The position numbers and the translations under genes were made by a program. Below the pieces are notes generated by a model, which was not told where the DNA came from, searched no databases, and worked only from the letters and a program-made list of their open reading frames with translations. From Alicyclobacillus hesperidum (lineage in GTDB: Bacteria; Bacillota; Bacilli; Alicyclobacillales; Alicyclobacillaceae): a stretch of DNA of 64,000 nt. Position 1 is the first letter of the stretch, and every line of letters starts with the position of its first letter. This document shows, piece by piece, positions 26,505-37,183 of the stretch. The DNA is taken from positions 51,693 through 115,692 of the forward strand of contig NZ_FNOJ01000010.1 in the NCBI RefSeq assembly GCF_900107035.1, in the 5' to 3' direction.

Positions 26505-27958
26505 TCCGCCACCCCCAACACCGGCCGTTGCCACGCAAAGGATCGCAATTGCTCATAGGCGTGCGCGACGCGCAAAATCGACTTTTCGTCAAACGGCTTG
26601 GCAAGGATTTGCAAGCCAATCGGGAGTCCGCCTGCAAAACCACAGGGCACGCTGGCTCCTGGCAGCCCTGCGAGGTTTGCCGGGATCGTATAGATGTCGT
26701 TTAAGTACATTTGCAACGGGTTGTCCGCCTTCTCCCCGAACTTGAACGCAGTGGTCGGCGTCGTCGGCATGAGAATGACGTCGCAATGGGCAAATGCGCG
26801 ATCGTAATCTTGGCGAATCAGGGTGCGCATCTGCTGCGCCCGCTTGTAGTACGCGTCATAGTAGCCGGAGGACAGCGCGTATGTGCCGATGATAATGCGC
26901 CGTTTTACCTCCATACCGAAACCTTCACTGCGAGAGCGCTCAAACATGTCGATGACGCCGCTCGCTTCGGCACGCCGCCCATAGCGCACGCCGTCAAACC
27001 GCGCAAGGTTGGACGACGCCTCGGCGGGCGCGATGAGATAGTACGTGGCCACGGCGTACTCCATATGCGGGAGTTCGACTTCGACCACTTGCGCACCGGC
27101 CTGTTCCAGAGTGCGAATGGCTTCCTCGACCGCAGCCTTGATGGCCGGATCCAGCCCCTCCTCGGGCAGATTGCGGACAATACCGATGCGCATCCCCTTA
27201 ACCCCTGCATCGATGCCTTCCGTGAAGTCGATCTCGCCCTGCCCGCGCGCCGAGGTGGAATCCATCGGGTCATGTCCACAGATGGCGTTTAAGACAATCG
27301 CCGCGTCCTCTGCAGTGCGCGTGAAGGGACCAATTTGATCGAGTGATGACGCAAAGGCGATCAAGCCGTAGCGCGAAACGCGCCCATATGTCGGCTTGAG
27401 GCCGAAACATCCGCAAAATGCGGCCGGTTGACGAATCGAACCGCCTGTGTCCGAGCCGAGTGCGAATGGGACAAGCCCTGCCGCGACGGCAGCTGCAGAC
27501 CCACCGCTGGAGCCGCCGGGAACGTATTCCTTCCCATACGGGTTGGCTGTCTTCTGAAACGCGGACGTCTCTGTCGAAGAACCCATCGCAAACTCGTCCA
27601 TATTGGTCTTGCCAACCATCACGCCGCCTGCGGCTTCGAGTTTTTGCGCGCTCGTCGCGCTATAGGGTGGTATGTAATTTTCAAGTATGCGTGAGGCTGC
27701 CGTGGTGCGAACGCCTTTCGTCACAATGTTGTCCTTCAATGCATACGGAACGCCACGCAAAAGCGCACGCTCGGACGCCTGTCCGTTATCGATTCGGTCC
27801 GCCGTCTGCAACGCGGCTTCGGGATCGACAAGCAAAAACGACTTTAGCTCGCCATCGATTTGCTCAATCGCCGAAAGAGACTGTTGCACCCAATCGCGCG
27901 ACTTCGTCTCGCCCTGGCGAATAGATGTAAGAATCTCCTTGACAGTCTTCCCGCTCAT
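26501..27958 (-). CDS. gatA: Asp-tRNA(Asn)/Glu-tRNA(Gln) amidotransferase subunit A
   Basis: A 485-residue amidase-signature protein that releases ammonia from glutamine for GatB. The Ser-cisSer-Lys centre is visible: Lys in [12 protein letters not shown], and both Ser in [16 protein letters not shown] and [18 protein letters not shown]. Length matches the family. It is coupled to gatC before it and gatB after it by ATGA overlaps. Confidence 0.97.
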   Translation of the reverse strand: MSGKTVKEILTSIRQGETKSRDWVQQSLSAIEQIDGELKSFLLVDPEAALQTADRIDNGQASERALLRGVPYALKDNIVTKGVRTTAASRILENYIPPYSATSAQKLEAAGGVMVGKTNMDEFAMGSSTETSAFQKTANPYGKEYVPGGSSGGSAAAVAAGLVPFALGSDTGGSIRQPAAFCGCFGLKPTYGRVSRYGLIAFASSLDQIGPFTRTAEDAAIVLNAICGHDPMDSTSARGQGEIDFTEGIDAGVKGMRIGIVRNLPEEGLDPAIKAAVEEAIRTLEQAGAQVVEVELPHMEYAVATYYLIAPAEASSNLARFDGVRYGRRAEASGVIDMFERSRSEGFGMEVKRRIIIGTYALSSGYYDAYYKRAQQMRTLIRQDYDRAFAHCDVILMPTTPTTAFKFGEKADNPLQMYLNDIYTIPANLAGLPGASVPCGFAGGLPIGLQILAKPFDEKSILRVAHAYEQLRSFAWQRPVLGVAE

Positions 27959-28257
27959 GCACCGCCGCCTCCTTCCAACACTGCCGGTACGCGAACCTGC
28001 CCAGCCTCTGCCTCCGGTGCGTTGGCGAGAGCGAGATCGCGCGGGAGACTCGGGCGCACGACATCGTCGCGCAGGACGTTAACCTCGTGAAAAGGATGGC
28101 TCGTCGGTTCCACGCCGTCGAGCTGAACTTGTTGTAACTGTTCTGCGTATTCGAGAATATCGCTCAACTGCGGCGCCAATTGCCTCAGATCCTCGGGAGG
28201 CATCGCGAGCCGCGCCAGCCGGGCGACATGGCTGACCGTTTCTGCAGTGATTTTCAA
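27955..28257 (-). CDS. gatC: Asp-tRNA(Asn)/Glu-tRNA(Gln) amidotransferase subunit C
   Basis: A 100-residue GatC, the small clamp that wraps the GatA-GatB interface. Typical stretches are VSHVARLARLAMPPEDL, LSDILEYAEQLQQVQLDGVEPTSH and NVLRDDVVRPSLPRDLALANAP. GAGG lies upstream of the start. First gene of the gatCAB operon. Confidence 0.95.
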   Translation of the reverse strand: MKITAETVSHVARLARLAMPPEDLRQLAPQLSDILEYAEQLQQVQLDGVEPTSHPFHEVNVLRDDVVRPSLPRDLALANAPEAEAGQVRVPAVLEGGGGA

Positions 28258-28403
28258 CGGGTATCCTCCTTCAATTCGCCGTCAAGCCCAAGCTTCACGG
28301 GTCGCAAACAGATTCCTGCGGCGACCCCGTTTAACTGGCTTGTCCACGCGCAGTTCCTTTCGGGATTATAGCATAGCCGCGCAAAGCTTCGCCTGCGCGC
28401 GGC

Positions 28404-29363
28404 CTAGTGCGAAACAATTTCAACCAGAATGGAGGCGAGTGAAAAGCAGACGCCGACGAGGTACAGGATGGCGACGGTCTGCACCTGATTCAATCCAGAT
28501 TTCATCAATAAGTGAAACGTATGTCCTTTGTCGGCGATGTAAATGGGACGGCGTTCTTTAAATCGACGCGAGACGACCCATAACGTATCGAGGATCGGCA
28601 CGCCTAAGGCGAGCATCGGCACAGCCAAGGAGACAATGGTCGCACTTTTAAAAGCGCCATCGACCGCAATGGCTGACAAGGCGTAACCGAGAAATGTCGC
28701 TCCGGCATCCCCCATGAATATGCGGGCCGGATGAAAGTTGTACTTGAGGAAGCCGAGAGCGGAACCGACCAGCGAAATGGCGAGCATGGCCATCATATCC
28801 TGGCCCTTCATCAGGGCGATAAAGACAAGCGTCAAAGCCGAAATGGCTGCAATGCCAGCGGCCAAGCCGTCAACGCCGTCGAGAAAATTCATCATGTTGG
28901 TAACGGCGACAACCCAGAACACGGTGGCAACGGCCGACAACCAGCCCGGGAAAGCGTAATACATATGTCCAAATGGGAGGTTGACCCCACTGATGCGCAC
29001 GTGAAAGAGCACCAGGACGATGGCTGCGGCAATCTGCATAAGGAATTTCGGCCAAGCCTTAAAATCGCGACCGCGCGTCTTGTAATAATCATCTAGAACG
29101 CCAATGCCAAAGATGATGAAGCCGCCAGCCGTAATGCCCCAGTAGGTCGAGTGCCTATGCCCAAGGACACCCGCGGCGACGACAAATGATATGTATATGG
29201 CGAGTCCGCCAAGGAGCGGAATCGGTTCACGGTGAATCTTGCGCTGGTTTGGACGATCCACAAACCCGGTACGCAAGGCAAACGTACGGATAAACGGGAT
29301 TGAAAAGTTGGAGATAAGCGCAGCAACTGCGCAACAAACGAACAGATACCATCCAGGAACCAT
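28404..29363 (-). CDS. MraY/WecA/TagO-type undecaprenyl-phosphate sugar-1-phosphate transferase
   Basis: A 319-residue integral membrane protein with ~10 helices. It transfers a sugar-1-phosphate, probably GlcNAc-1-P, from UDP-sugar to undecaprenyl phosphate, the first step of wall teichoic acid or other surface polymer synthesis. Diagnostic motifs are VDRPNQRKIHREPIPLLGG, the DD pair in GVLDDYYKTRG, NMMNFLDGVDGLAAG and FMGDAGATFLGY. The His-rich loop reads ADKGHTFHLLMKSG. GGGAGG lies 13 bases before ATG 29363; an in-frame ATG at 29384 has no ribosome site. TagO versus WecA cannot be decided from context. Confidence 0.88.
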   Translation of the reverse strand: MVPGWYLFVCCAVAALISNFSIPFIRTFALRTGFVDRPNQRKIHREPIPLLGGLAIYISFVVAAGVLGHRHSTYWGITAGGFIIFGIGVLDDYYKTRGRDFKAWPKFLMQIAAAIVLVLFHVRISGVNLPFGHMYYAFPGWLSAVATVFWVVAVTNMMNFLDGVDGLAAGIAAISALTLVFIALMKGQDMMAMLAISLVGSALGFLKYNFHPARIFMGDAGATFLGYALSAIAVDGAFKSATIVSLAVPMLALGVPILDTLWVVSRRFKERRPIYIADKGHTFHLLMKSGLNQVQTVAILYLVGVCFSLASILVEIVSH

Positions 29364-29538
29364 GTCGGCGATGCGACCTCCCATCCTGACGAGGCAAATC
29401 TCCTTACCGACCCGATTGTACCAAAGTTCGATAGCTGTCCGCTTGAATTTCGCGATGGTCAGTCATGGGCACTTGATGTGGGACATAGACATGAAGCGAA
29501 CAGGCTAACACCATTCTACGCAAGGGGGCTGCACGACT

Positions 29539-29685
29539 TTGCCTACCCATGACGTCATCATCGGTCTTCTCATCGCTCTTCCGATCGCGTTCATCGCCGG
29601 TCGCTACTCCAATCGAATCGCATTTTTTCATGCTCAAACGGAAGAAAAGCTGACGGTACCCGAATTTTTGAAGTCGCGGCAGTAA
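29539..29685 (+). CDS. 48-residue small membrane protein, antiparallel to its neighbours
   Basis: A TTG start with AAGGGGGC about ten bases upstream opens a 48-codon frame. It begins MPTHDVIIGLLIALPIAFIA and continues GRYSNRIAFFHAQTEEKLTV, then PEFLKSRQ. It has one hydrophobic helix followed by a charged tail. It is the only plus-strand gene between two minus-strand genes and is followed by a stem-loop with a T-tract on its own strand at 29702-29726, which supports real transcription. No family was recognised. Confidence 0.5.
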   Translation: MPTHDVIIGLLIALPIAFIAGRYSNRIAFFHAQTEEKLTVPEFLKSRQ

Positions 29686-29701
29686 ACGCAACCTGGTAGC
29701 T

Positions 29702-29726
29702 GGGGCTGGGTATTCCCAGCCCCTTT
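29702..29726 (+). terminator. Stem-loop between the small ORF and ligA
   Basis: GGGGCTGGG / CCCAGCCCC, a perfect 9-bp stem with a 4-base loop and TTT on the plus strand. Both the plus-strand small ORF and the minus-strand ligA end here; the T-tract favours the plus strand. Confidence 0.6.
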
Positions 29727-29732
29727 GCATGC

Positions 29733-31841
<2,109 letters not shown>

Positions 31842-34118
31842 TTACGATTCACTGACTTTCTGAATGGGTGCAAACTTCGCAAACAGTTTACGTTCGCCAA
31901 TCGGATCTGCAAACCGCACCACTAACTCGAGCTGCTCGCCTTCGCCCTGTTTGGATATAATGACGCCCCGCCCCCATTTGCGATGTTCCACCACATCGCC
32001 GGGATTGTATGGCACCGTGAGATCGGCACCAAAGGACTGCGGAACCACGACACGGGAGCCAAGACGCGTTGGTTCGCCGTCTCGATTGAACCTGCGCGAT
32101 GCATCGTCCTTTCCAGACGCAGGCTCCGCGGCTCGGAACGTGGACAGCCCGTCGTGATCGATATCCGTCGAAGGCATTTCACGTAAAAAACGGGACGCCG
32201 TGAAAAAGCGGCGCTCGCCAAAAATCATGCGATTGCTGCAGGTCGTAAGGAACAATTGCTCCTTCGCCCGCGTGACGCCAACATAGCACAAACGTCGCTC
32301 TTCCTCCATCTCCTCCGGGGAATCAAGCGCTCTTTTGTGCGGAAATACACCTTCCTCCATGCCGACGAGAAAAACCACCGGAAACTCTAAGCCCTTCGCG
32401 GCATGCAGGGTCATCATGATCACTTCGTTTGCGGATTCACTCAGGTCCGGCTTGCCACCTGCCAAATCCGTATCCGAAACGAGCGCAACTTCCGTTAGAA
32501 ACTGCTCAAGTGCACCGACTTCTCCGTCCCTGACACCATTCTCATCGAACTCGCGCGTCAGCGACAGGAACTCGTCCAGGTTCTCCAGTCGGCTTTGTGC
32601 TTCCAGCGTTTTTTCCGCAGCCAAGGCATCGCGATAACCCGATCGTTCAAGCAACTGCTCTGCCAAGTCGGTCAGCGGCAGAAATGCACGCTGCTGTTGC
32701 AAAAGGAGGACGAGATCGACAAATTGAGCCAACGCCGTCGCCGCCTTGCGCGCGATACCCGCTTGGCCAGCTTGCTCTGCCGCCCGAAAGAGCGATGTGC
32801 TGTGTTCACGTGCATAGGTTTCGAGCCGTTCTAAAGATGTATCGCCGATTCCCCGCTTTGGCACGTTGACCACGCGCAAAAACGAAACGTCGTCGTCTGG
32901 ATTGGCGACCAACCGAAGATACGCAAGGACATCCTTGATTTCCTTGCGTTCGTAGAACCGCACGCCGCCATAAATCCGATATGGAATACCCCTCTGCAGA
33001 AACATTTCTTCGATCACGCGCGATTGGGCATTTGTCCGATACAAGACGCTAAAGTCCGCATAAGTACGTCCGTTCTGCGCGAGTCGTTCGATCTGATCTG
33101 CGACGTATTGAGCCTCAGCCCGTTCGTCCGCGGCGTGATACAGGCGCGCTTTTTCGCCTTCACCCGCGCTTGTCCACAAGTTCTTCGAGCGCCGCAACTG
33201 GTTGTTTTGAATCACCTGGTTGGCAATGCGCAGTATCCGTCCCGTAGAACGATAATTTTGTTCAAGGCGAATGACCGTCGCATTCGGGTAGTCCCGCTCG
33301 AAATCGAGAATATTTCGGATATCCGCACCTCGCCATCCGTAAATGGACTGATCCGAATCGCCGACTACACACAGATTCTTGCGTTTCTCTGCAAGCATCT
33401 TGACCAGCACATACTGTGCATGGTTCGTATCCTGGTATTCGTCGACGTGGATGTGTGTAAAGCGGTTTTGGTAGTAGTTCAGCACATCCGGGACGGATCG
33501 AAAAAGTTCTACGGTTTTCAGCAAGAGATCATCGAAATCGAGCGACTGATTCTCTCTGAGTCTGCGTTCATACTCTTGATAAACCTGACCGACCAGCTTT
33601 TCATAGGGCGATCCGGCTTGGTCCACAACCCGCGTGGCGGATCGCAATTCATTTTTATGTTGGCTGATTTGGTGAAGCACCGCCCGTGGATCATACTTTT
33701 TCACATCGATATTCATGTCGTGCATCACGCGGCGGACGACGGAAAGCTGATCCGCCGCATCAAGCACTGTAAAGGCAGTCGAGTAGCCGAGATGTTGTAT
33801 GTCTCTGCGCAAAATACGAGCACACAACGCATGGAATGTCGACGTCCAAATGTCACTCGCTACTGCCCCCACCAGCTGCTCGATCCGCTCGCGCATCTCG
33901 CGGGCAGCCTTGTTTGTGAACGTAATGGCGAGAATAGCCCAAGGCGGCACCCGTCGTTCGGCAATTAAATAGGCAATTCGCCGCGTCAATACGCTTGTTT
34001 TACCACTGCCAGCACCCGCCAGAATCAACAGCGGGCCGTCTGTGGTTTGCACCGCCCGTTTTTGTTCATCGTTTAAACCGTGCACAATCGAGTTTGTATC
34101 CAGCTCCGTCCGTGCCAC
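31842..34118 (-). CDS. pcrA: ATP-dependent DNA helicase PcrA (UvrD/Rep family)
   Basis: A 758-residue superfamily 1 3'-5' helicase for repair and replication restart. Motif I is LILAGAGSGKTSVL, motif II VDEYQDTNHAQY, motif III GDSDQSIYGWRGAD, motif IV RLEQNYRSTGRI, motif V TLHAAKGLEFPVVF and motif VI YVGVTRAKEQLF. The last ~50 residues (PGDVVEHRKWGRGVIIS...) are the Tudor-like, RNA polymerase-binding tail of PcrA. The start is GTG 34118, preceded by AAAGGTGAT; the longer frame to 34181 runs into likely promoter DNA. Confidence 0.96.
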   Translation of the reverse strand: MARTELDTNSIVHGLNDEQKRAVQTTDGPLLILAGAGSGKTSVLTRRIAYLIAERRVPPWAILAITFTNKAAREMRERIEQLVGAVASDIWTSTFHALCARILRRDIQHLGYSTAFTVLDAADQLSVVRRVMHDMNIDVKKYDPRAVLHQISQHKNELRSATRVVDQAGSPYEKLVGQVYQEYERRLRENQSLDFDDLLLKTVELFRSVPDVLNYYQNRFTHIHVDEYQDTNHAQYVLVKMLAEKRKNLCVVGDSDQSIYGWRGADIRNILDFERDYPNATVIRLEQNYRSTGRILRIANQVIQNNQLRRSKNLWTSAGEGEKARLYHAADERAEAQYVADQIERLAQNGRTYADFSVLYRTNAQSRVIEEMFLQRGIPYRIYGGVRFYERKEIKDVLAYLRLVANPDDDVSFLRVVNVPKRGIGDTSLERLETYAREHSTSLFRAAEQAGQAGIARKAATALAQFVDLVLLLQQQRAFLPLTDLAEQLLERSGYRDALAAEKTLEAQSRLENLDEFLSLTREFDENGVRDGEVGALEQFLTEVALVSDTDLAGGKPDLSESANEVIMMTLHAAKGLEFPVVFLVGMEEGVFPHKRALDSPEEMEEERRLCYVGVTRAKEQLFLTTCSNRMIFGERRFFTASRFLREMPSTDIDHDGLSTFRAAEPASGKDDASRRFNRDGEPTRLGSRVVVPQSFGADLTVPYNPGDVVEHRKWGRGVIISKQGEGEQLELVVRFADPIGERKLFAKFAPIQKVSES

Positions 34119-34258
34119 GTACGCATCACCTTTCGCGCGCCGCTGCGCTATACTACACACGAGTATAACAGTTTCGTCCACCCAAGGCGATCATTTGTTC
34201 GCCTCATTCCGTCGGTTTTCGAACACGCCGTTGGACAAATCCGTATGAATTAAATGTG

Positions 34259-34287
34259 TTGACTCTGAAATGGCCATCTGCTATATT
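34259..34287 (+). promoter_or_regulatory. Sigma-A promoter of tRNA-Pro
   Basis: TTGACT at 34259-34264 and TATATT at 34282-34287 are separated by exactly 17 bases and lie 45 bp upstream of the tRNA. Confidence 0.75.
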
Positions 34288-34331
34288 ACTACTTGTCCGT
34301 TTTTGAAGGACGTAAATAAGCGTGGATGCGA

Positions 34332-34407
34332 CGGAATGTAGCTCAGGTGGTAGAGCGCACGGTTCGGGACCGTGAGGTCGCAGGTTCGAGTCCTGTCATT
34401 CCGACCA
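34332..34407 (+). tRNA. tRNA-Pro (anticodon CGG)
   Basis: A complete cloverleaf: acceptor CGGAATG / CATTCCG, D-arm GCTC..GAGC, anticodon stem CACGG / CCGTG with loop TTCGGGA (anticodon CGG, reading CCG proline codons), T-arm with GGTTCGAGTCC, and an encoded 3' ACCA. It is 76 bases long and single. Confidence 0.95.
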
Positions 34408-34455
34408 TATGCAAGTGCTGCGGAAAGTCTTCCTGCTAGCTCTGTATCACGGATT

Positions 34456-34488
34456 AAAGTCCACTTACCTAACAGGTAAGTGGACTTT
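34456..34488. terminator. Perfect 14-bp stem-loop after tRNA-Pro
   Basis: AAAGTCCACTTACC / GGTAAGTGGACTTT with a 5-base loop. It lies between tRNA-Pro and the YihY gene; the T content of the right arm can act as a short U-tract. Confidence 0.65.
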
Positions 34489-34521
34489 GCTGTTCATAAA
34501 CAAGTTCTACGGATTTTCATC

Positions 34522-35430
34522 ATGAGCCTTACATACAATTTCCAAACGCGATTGGGTAATACTGTACATATGATAAAAACATTTTTTATAAGGCTTATTC
34601 ATGCCGTGATCAAACATAATATCGGCTCATTGGCTGCCATCATCGCTTTCTTCGGGTTCTCTTCACTCATGCCGGTGTGCGCCTTGCTGATATTCATTGC
34701 TTCGCTGTTTGTCCCAAATACCACAGTTGCCCGGTTCATCGAAGGTGTTTTGCAGTCATACATACCGCCCATACCCACGGGGGCAACATTCGCAGCGACA
34801 ACCATTCACCATCTCACCATGTATCGCGCAGACATTCGAGTCATTGGAATCATCGGATTATTATGGGGTGCCATTGGTGGATTTGTAACCCTTCAACAGG
34901 TGCTTGATACAATTTACGAAGTGAAAACACGCCGTTCATTTTGGATTCAGTACGTCGTTGGTTTTGTCATGATGGGGATTTTGCTCGTACTCACCGTCGC
35001 GTCATCACTCATAACGTGGATATCCCCAATCTTCCTGGTTACCATCACGCACCTAACGAACGCATCAGCAACACATGTATTGCATCATCTCGGGCAGATA
35101 GTATTTCCCATTGTCCTGTTTATCACATGTTACTGTTGTTACCGAATCCTACCTTCCCGTAGTTTGCGCAATGTACCCTTAGTCGTGGGCGCGCTGATTG
35201 CAACGGTTTTTATCTACCTGAGCCGCTTCGGCTATGTGATTTATACCCACCATTTAGGATCCTATTCCATTCTGTACGGCGCCTTTACTTTCGTCATGTT
35301 GCTTACATTCTGGATTTACATTGTCTGTATCATCCTACTGATAGGGGCGGAGGTTGCAGTGACAGTACACGAACTCATGAGGGAGCCGGGTAACCAGAAA
35401 ACGAGGAAACTTCATCGCTCGCCAGCCTGA
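34522..35430 (+). CDS. YihY/BrkB-family membrane protein
   Basis: A ~302-residue protein with six membrane helices and the YihY pattern: HNIGSLAAIIAFFGFSSLMP, the IGLLWGAIGGFVTLQQVLDTIYEV loop region, and YSILYGAFTFVMLLTFWIYIVCIILLIGAEV. The family was once called ribonuclease BN by mistake; its function is not settled. No strong ribosome site marks the start: ATG 34522 and ATG 34570 are both possible. Confidence 0.82.
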   Translation: MSLTYNFQTRLGNTVHMIKTFFIRLIHAVIKHNIGSLAAIIAFFGFSSLMPVCALLIFIASLFVPNTTVARFIEGVLQSYIPPIPTGATFAATTIHHLTMYRADIRVIGIIGLLWGAIGGFVTLQQVLDTIYEVKTRRSFWIQYVVGFVMMGILLVLTVASSLITWISPIFLVTITHLTNASATHVLHHLGQIVFPIVLFITCYCCYRILPSRSLRNVPLVVGALIATVFIYLSRFGYVIYTHHLGSYSILYGAFTFVMLLTFWIYIVCIILLIGAEVAVTVHELMREPGNQKTRKLHRSPA

Positions 35431-35806
35431 CAGATGCCTGTTTTCACCTTAAAAGCGAATTGTTTTGTCCCGGACCGGTATTTCCTGGTTACGTCGTCTA
35501 GGAATATTTTTCTAAAAAACACAATACCGTTGTTGCGTACCAGATAGTATAGAAGTTCATACTCTGTCGTCGATAGCCGCAACAATTCGTCGCGATACCA
35601 GATTCCCTTACGAGCGTCGTCGATGACAAAGGGACCAATCTAGCGGCGCATCAGAAGTTGTGGAAACGGATTACATACGCGAGTGTAAATGCGAGCGAGC
35701 AGTTCCTGAAAACAAAATGGTTTCACCAAAAAATCGTCGGCTCCCCCCATGAAACCTTTGACGAGGTCACCGACCGCGTCGCGCGCCGTGAGCGGAAGCT
35801 TCCTGT
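35430..35806 (-). pseudogene. OmpR-family response regulator remnant
   Basis: On the minus strand a frame reads [40 protein letters not shown], the C-terminal half of a receiver domain including the conserved Lys (LVKPF). A TAG at 35642-35640 interrupts it. The same frame then continues FVIDDARKGIWYRDELLRLS and TTEYELLYYLVRNNGIVFFR, the winged-helix DNA-binding domain of an OmpR/PhoB regulator. The phosphoacceptor half and the start are absent. One in-frame stop and an N-terminal deletion make it non-functional. Confidence 0.7.
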
Positions 35807-35928
35807 TGCTTCAGTTGGACTGGGTGACTATGCTTAAACTATTGATGCTATATCCCTTTCACACCTATGCCTACTTTATGAATTTGCATGCCGACGTATA
35901 GAGCACTCGGATAAGTAAGGAGACCGCC
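35807..35928. other. Leader region of the B12-binding protein gene
   Basis: About 120 bp between the decayed regulator and the B12-binding gene. It must hold the promoter of the latter; no convincing -35/-10 pair was identified. Confidence 0.4.
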
Positions 35929-36576
35929 ATGGTATTTGACGCACTCAAACTGGTAAAGCCTCTGCTAGAAGGCGACGAGGCAGCCGCATGGGGAGTCATT
36001 CAAACGTACGTGCAGGGCGGTGCAAACCTTGCCTATATCTACGACGTTTTGCTGTGCAAGGCGATGCGGCACATCGGCGAACTTTGGGAGGCAAATTTGA
36101 TTTCTGTGGCTGATGAGCACCTGGCGTCATCTGTCTGCGATGCACTACTCAAGCGGTGCAAACCGAGCAGAGCGGTCCCCCCGACTCAAGGTAAAGCTAT
36201 GTTATTTTGTATTGAAGGTGAACAACATGATCTCGGCATCAAAATGGTAGCATCGTGTTTTGAAGAATGCGGATTGGAAACGCGCCTGTACGGCAAAGAC
36301 CTTCCTCTCGAATACGCCTTGCTGGCAGCCTTGCGTTGGCACCCAGACATCATTGGCATGTCTGTGTCGATCGTCTATCATCTACCGAAGCTGAAGACAT
36401 ATGTGCAAGAACTGGGCTCCCTCGCCCATCATCCGACGCTCTTAATCGGCGGCAGATTGACACAAATGTATGATTTGCGCCCGTATGTTGGTGACAGCGC
36501 ATTGATCATAAGCGACATCTTACGATTGCAAGAGTGGCTGGCGCTACGCGCACAGTCCAAAGCCCACGCACAATAG
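35929..36576 (+). CDS. Free-standing B12-binding protein with photoreceptor-type motif
   Basis: A 215-residue cytoplasmic protein made of two parts. Residues ~10-85 form a helical cap domain with LLCKAMRHIGELWEANLISV followed by ADEHLAS; W-x9-EH (WEANLISVADEH) is the signature of the CarH-type cobalamin photoreceptor cap. Residues ~90-215 form the Rossmann-like B12 domain, with ExHxxG as EQHDLG in place of DxHxxG, the His being the lower cobalt ligand, then GLETRLYGKDLP. It has no DNA-binding domain, unlike CarH. AAGGAG lies before ATG 35929. A PAS-like gene follows at 13 bp. A B12-based light or redox sensor is the best inference. Confidence 0.8.
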   Translation: MVFDALKLVKPLLEGDEAAAWGVIQTYVQGGANLAYIYDVLLCKAMRHIGELWEANLISVADEHLASSVCDALLKRCKPSRAVPPTQGKAMLFCIEGEQHDLGIKMVASCFEECGLETRLYGKDLPLEYALLAALRWHPDIIGMSVSIVYHLPKLKTYVQELGSLAHHPTLLIGGRLTQMYDLRPYVGDSALIISDILRLQEWLALRAQSKAHAQ

Positions 36577-36589
36577 GAGTCTGAACACA

Positions 36590-37150
36590 ATGCACGCCTT
36601 GGAACATCTACCTGTTCCTGGATTCCTCGTCTTTGAAAACTATGACGTGATCCAAATGTCCGACACGGCAAAAGCGACCTTTGGCAAAAAAGTAGCAAAT
36701 ATCCTTGACGTGATCGATCACGGCAGTCGCACAAAGTTGTCCCGCTTTTTGTGCCCATCGATGGCGGGAATTAAAGTCGAGTTAAACTTCTGCATGCCGC
36801 AAGGCATTGGCCTGTTCGATGTGTATCACCGTTGGCGCACGACCGAGGTTGGAGATACGATTGGCTTTCTTGCCTGCGTACCGCGGCAATCCGATTTGGA
36901 AGAAGTCTTACACTCGGTGGCGCGACTGGAACAGCATCTTATCAGCAGAGAATCTGTACAAAGGCCCCGGGAATTACAGGACGGGATTTGGAACCACATC
37001 GACCAATCTATTCATACTATTGAAGAATTGTTGGGAATCTTCCATGGCGACTTGATTGAAGTCGGCAAAGGCATCTATGCTGAACTGATTCTGAAAGAAC
37101 TGGATAGCCTGCGCACATTGATTCAAGAACACGCAGAAGTGCCATTGTGA
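36590..37150 (+). CDS. PAS-like protein with C-terminal helical region
   Basis: A 186-residue soluble protein I do not recognise at family level. The first ~110 residues look PAS-like (VPGFLVFENYDVIQMSDTAK ... VGDTIGFLACVPRQ). The rest is helical, with LEEVLHSVARLEQHLI and IDQSIHTIEELLGIFHGDLI, and could mediate dimerisation, like a truncated kinase dimerisation helix without an ATPase domain. AGGAG is ~11 bases upstream. It is co-transcribed with the B12-binding gene and convergent with the large kinase gene 34 bp away. Confidence 0.65.
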   Translation: MHALEHLPVPGFLVFENYDVIQMSDTAKATFGKKVANILDVIDHGSRTKLSRFLCPSMAGIKVELNFCMPQGIGLFDVYHRWRTTEVGDTIGFLACVPRQSDLEEVLHSVARLEQHLISRESVQRPRELQDGIWNHIDQSIHTIEELLGIFHGDLIEVGKGIYAELILKELDSLRTLIQEHAEVPL

Positions 37151-37183
37151 TGGGCATGACGCTCGCCGACCGTGAGCGCCCGT

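Noticed and set aside
33024..33968. Plus-strand open frame of 314 codons opposite pcrA
   Set aside because: Antisense to conserved helicase motifs; no ribosome site or recognisable domain.
34118..34181. Longer N-terminus of PcrA starting at 34181
   Set aside because: The extra 21 residues lack similarity to PcrA and overlap TATACT/TATAG boxes that look like promoter DNA; GTG 34118 has a ribosome site.
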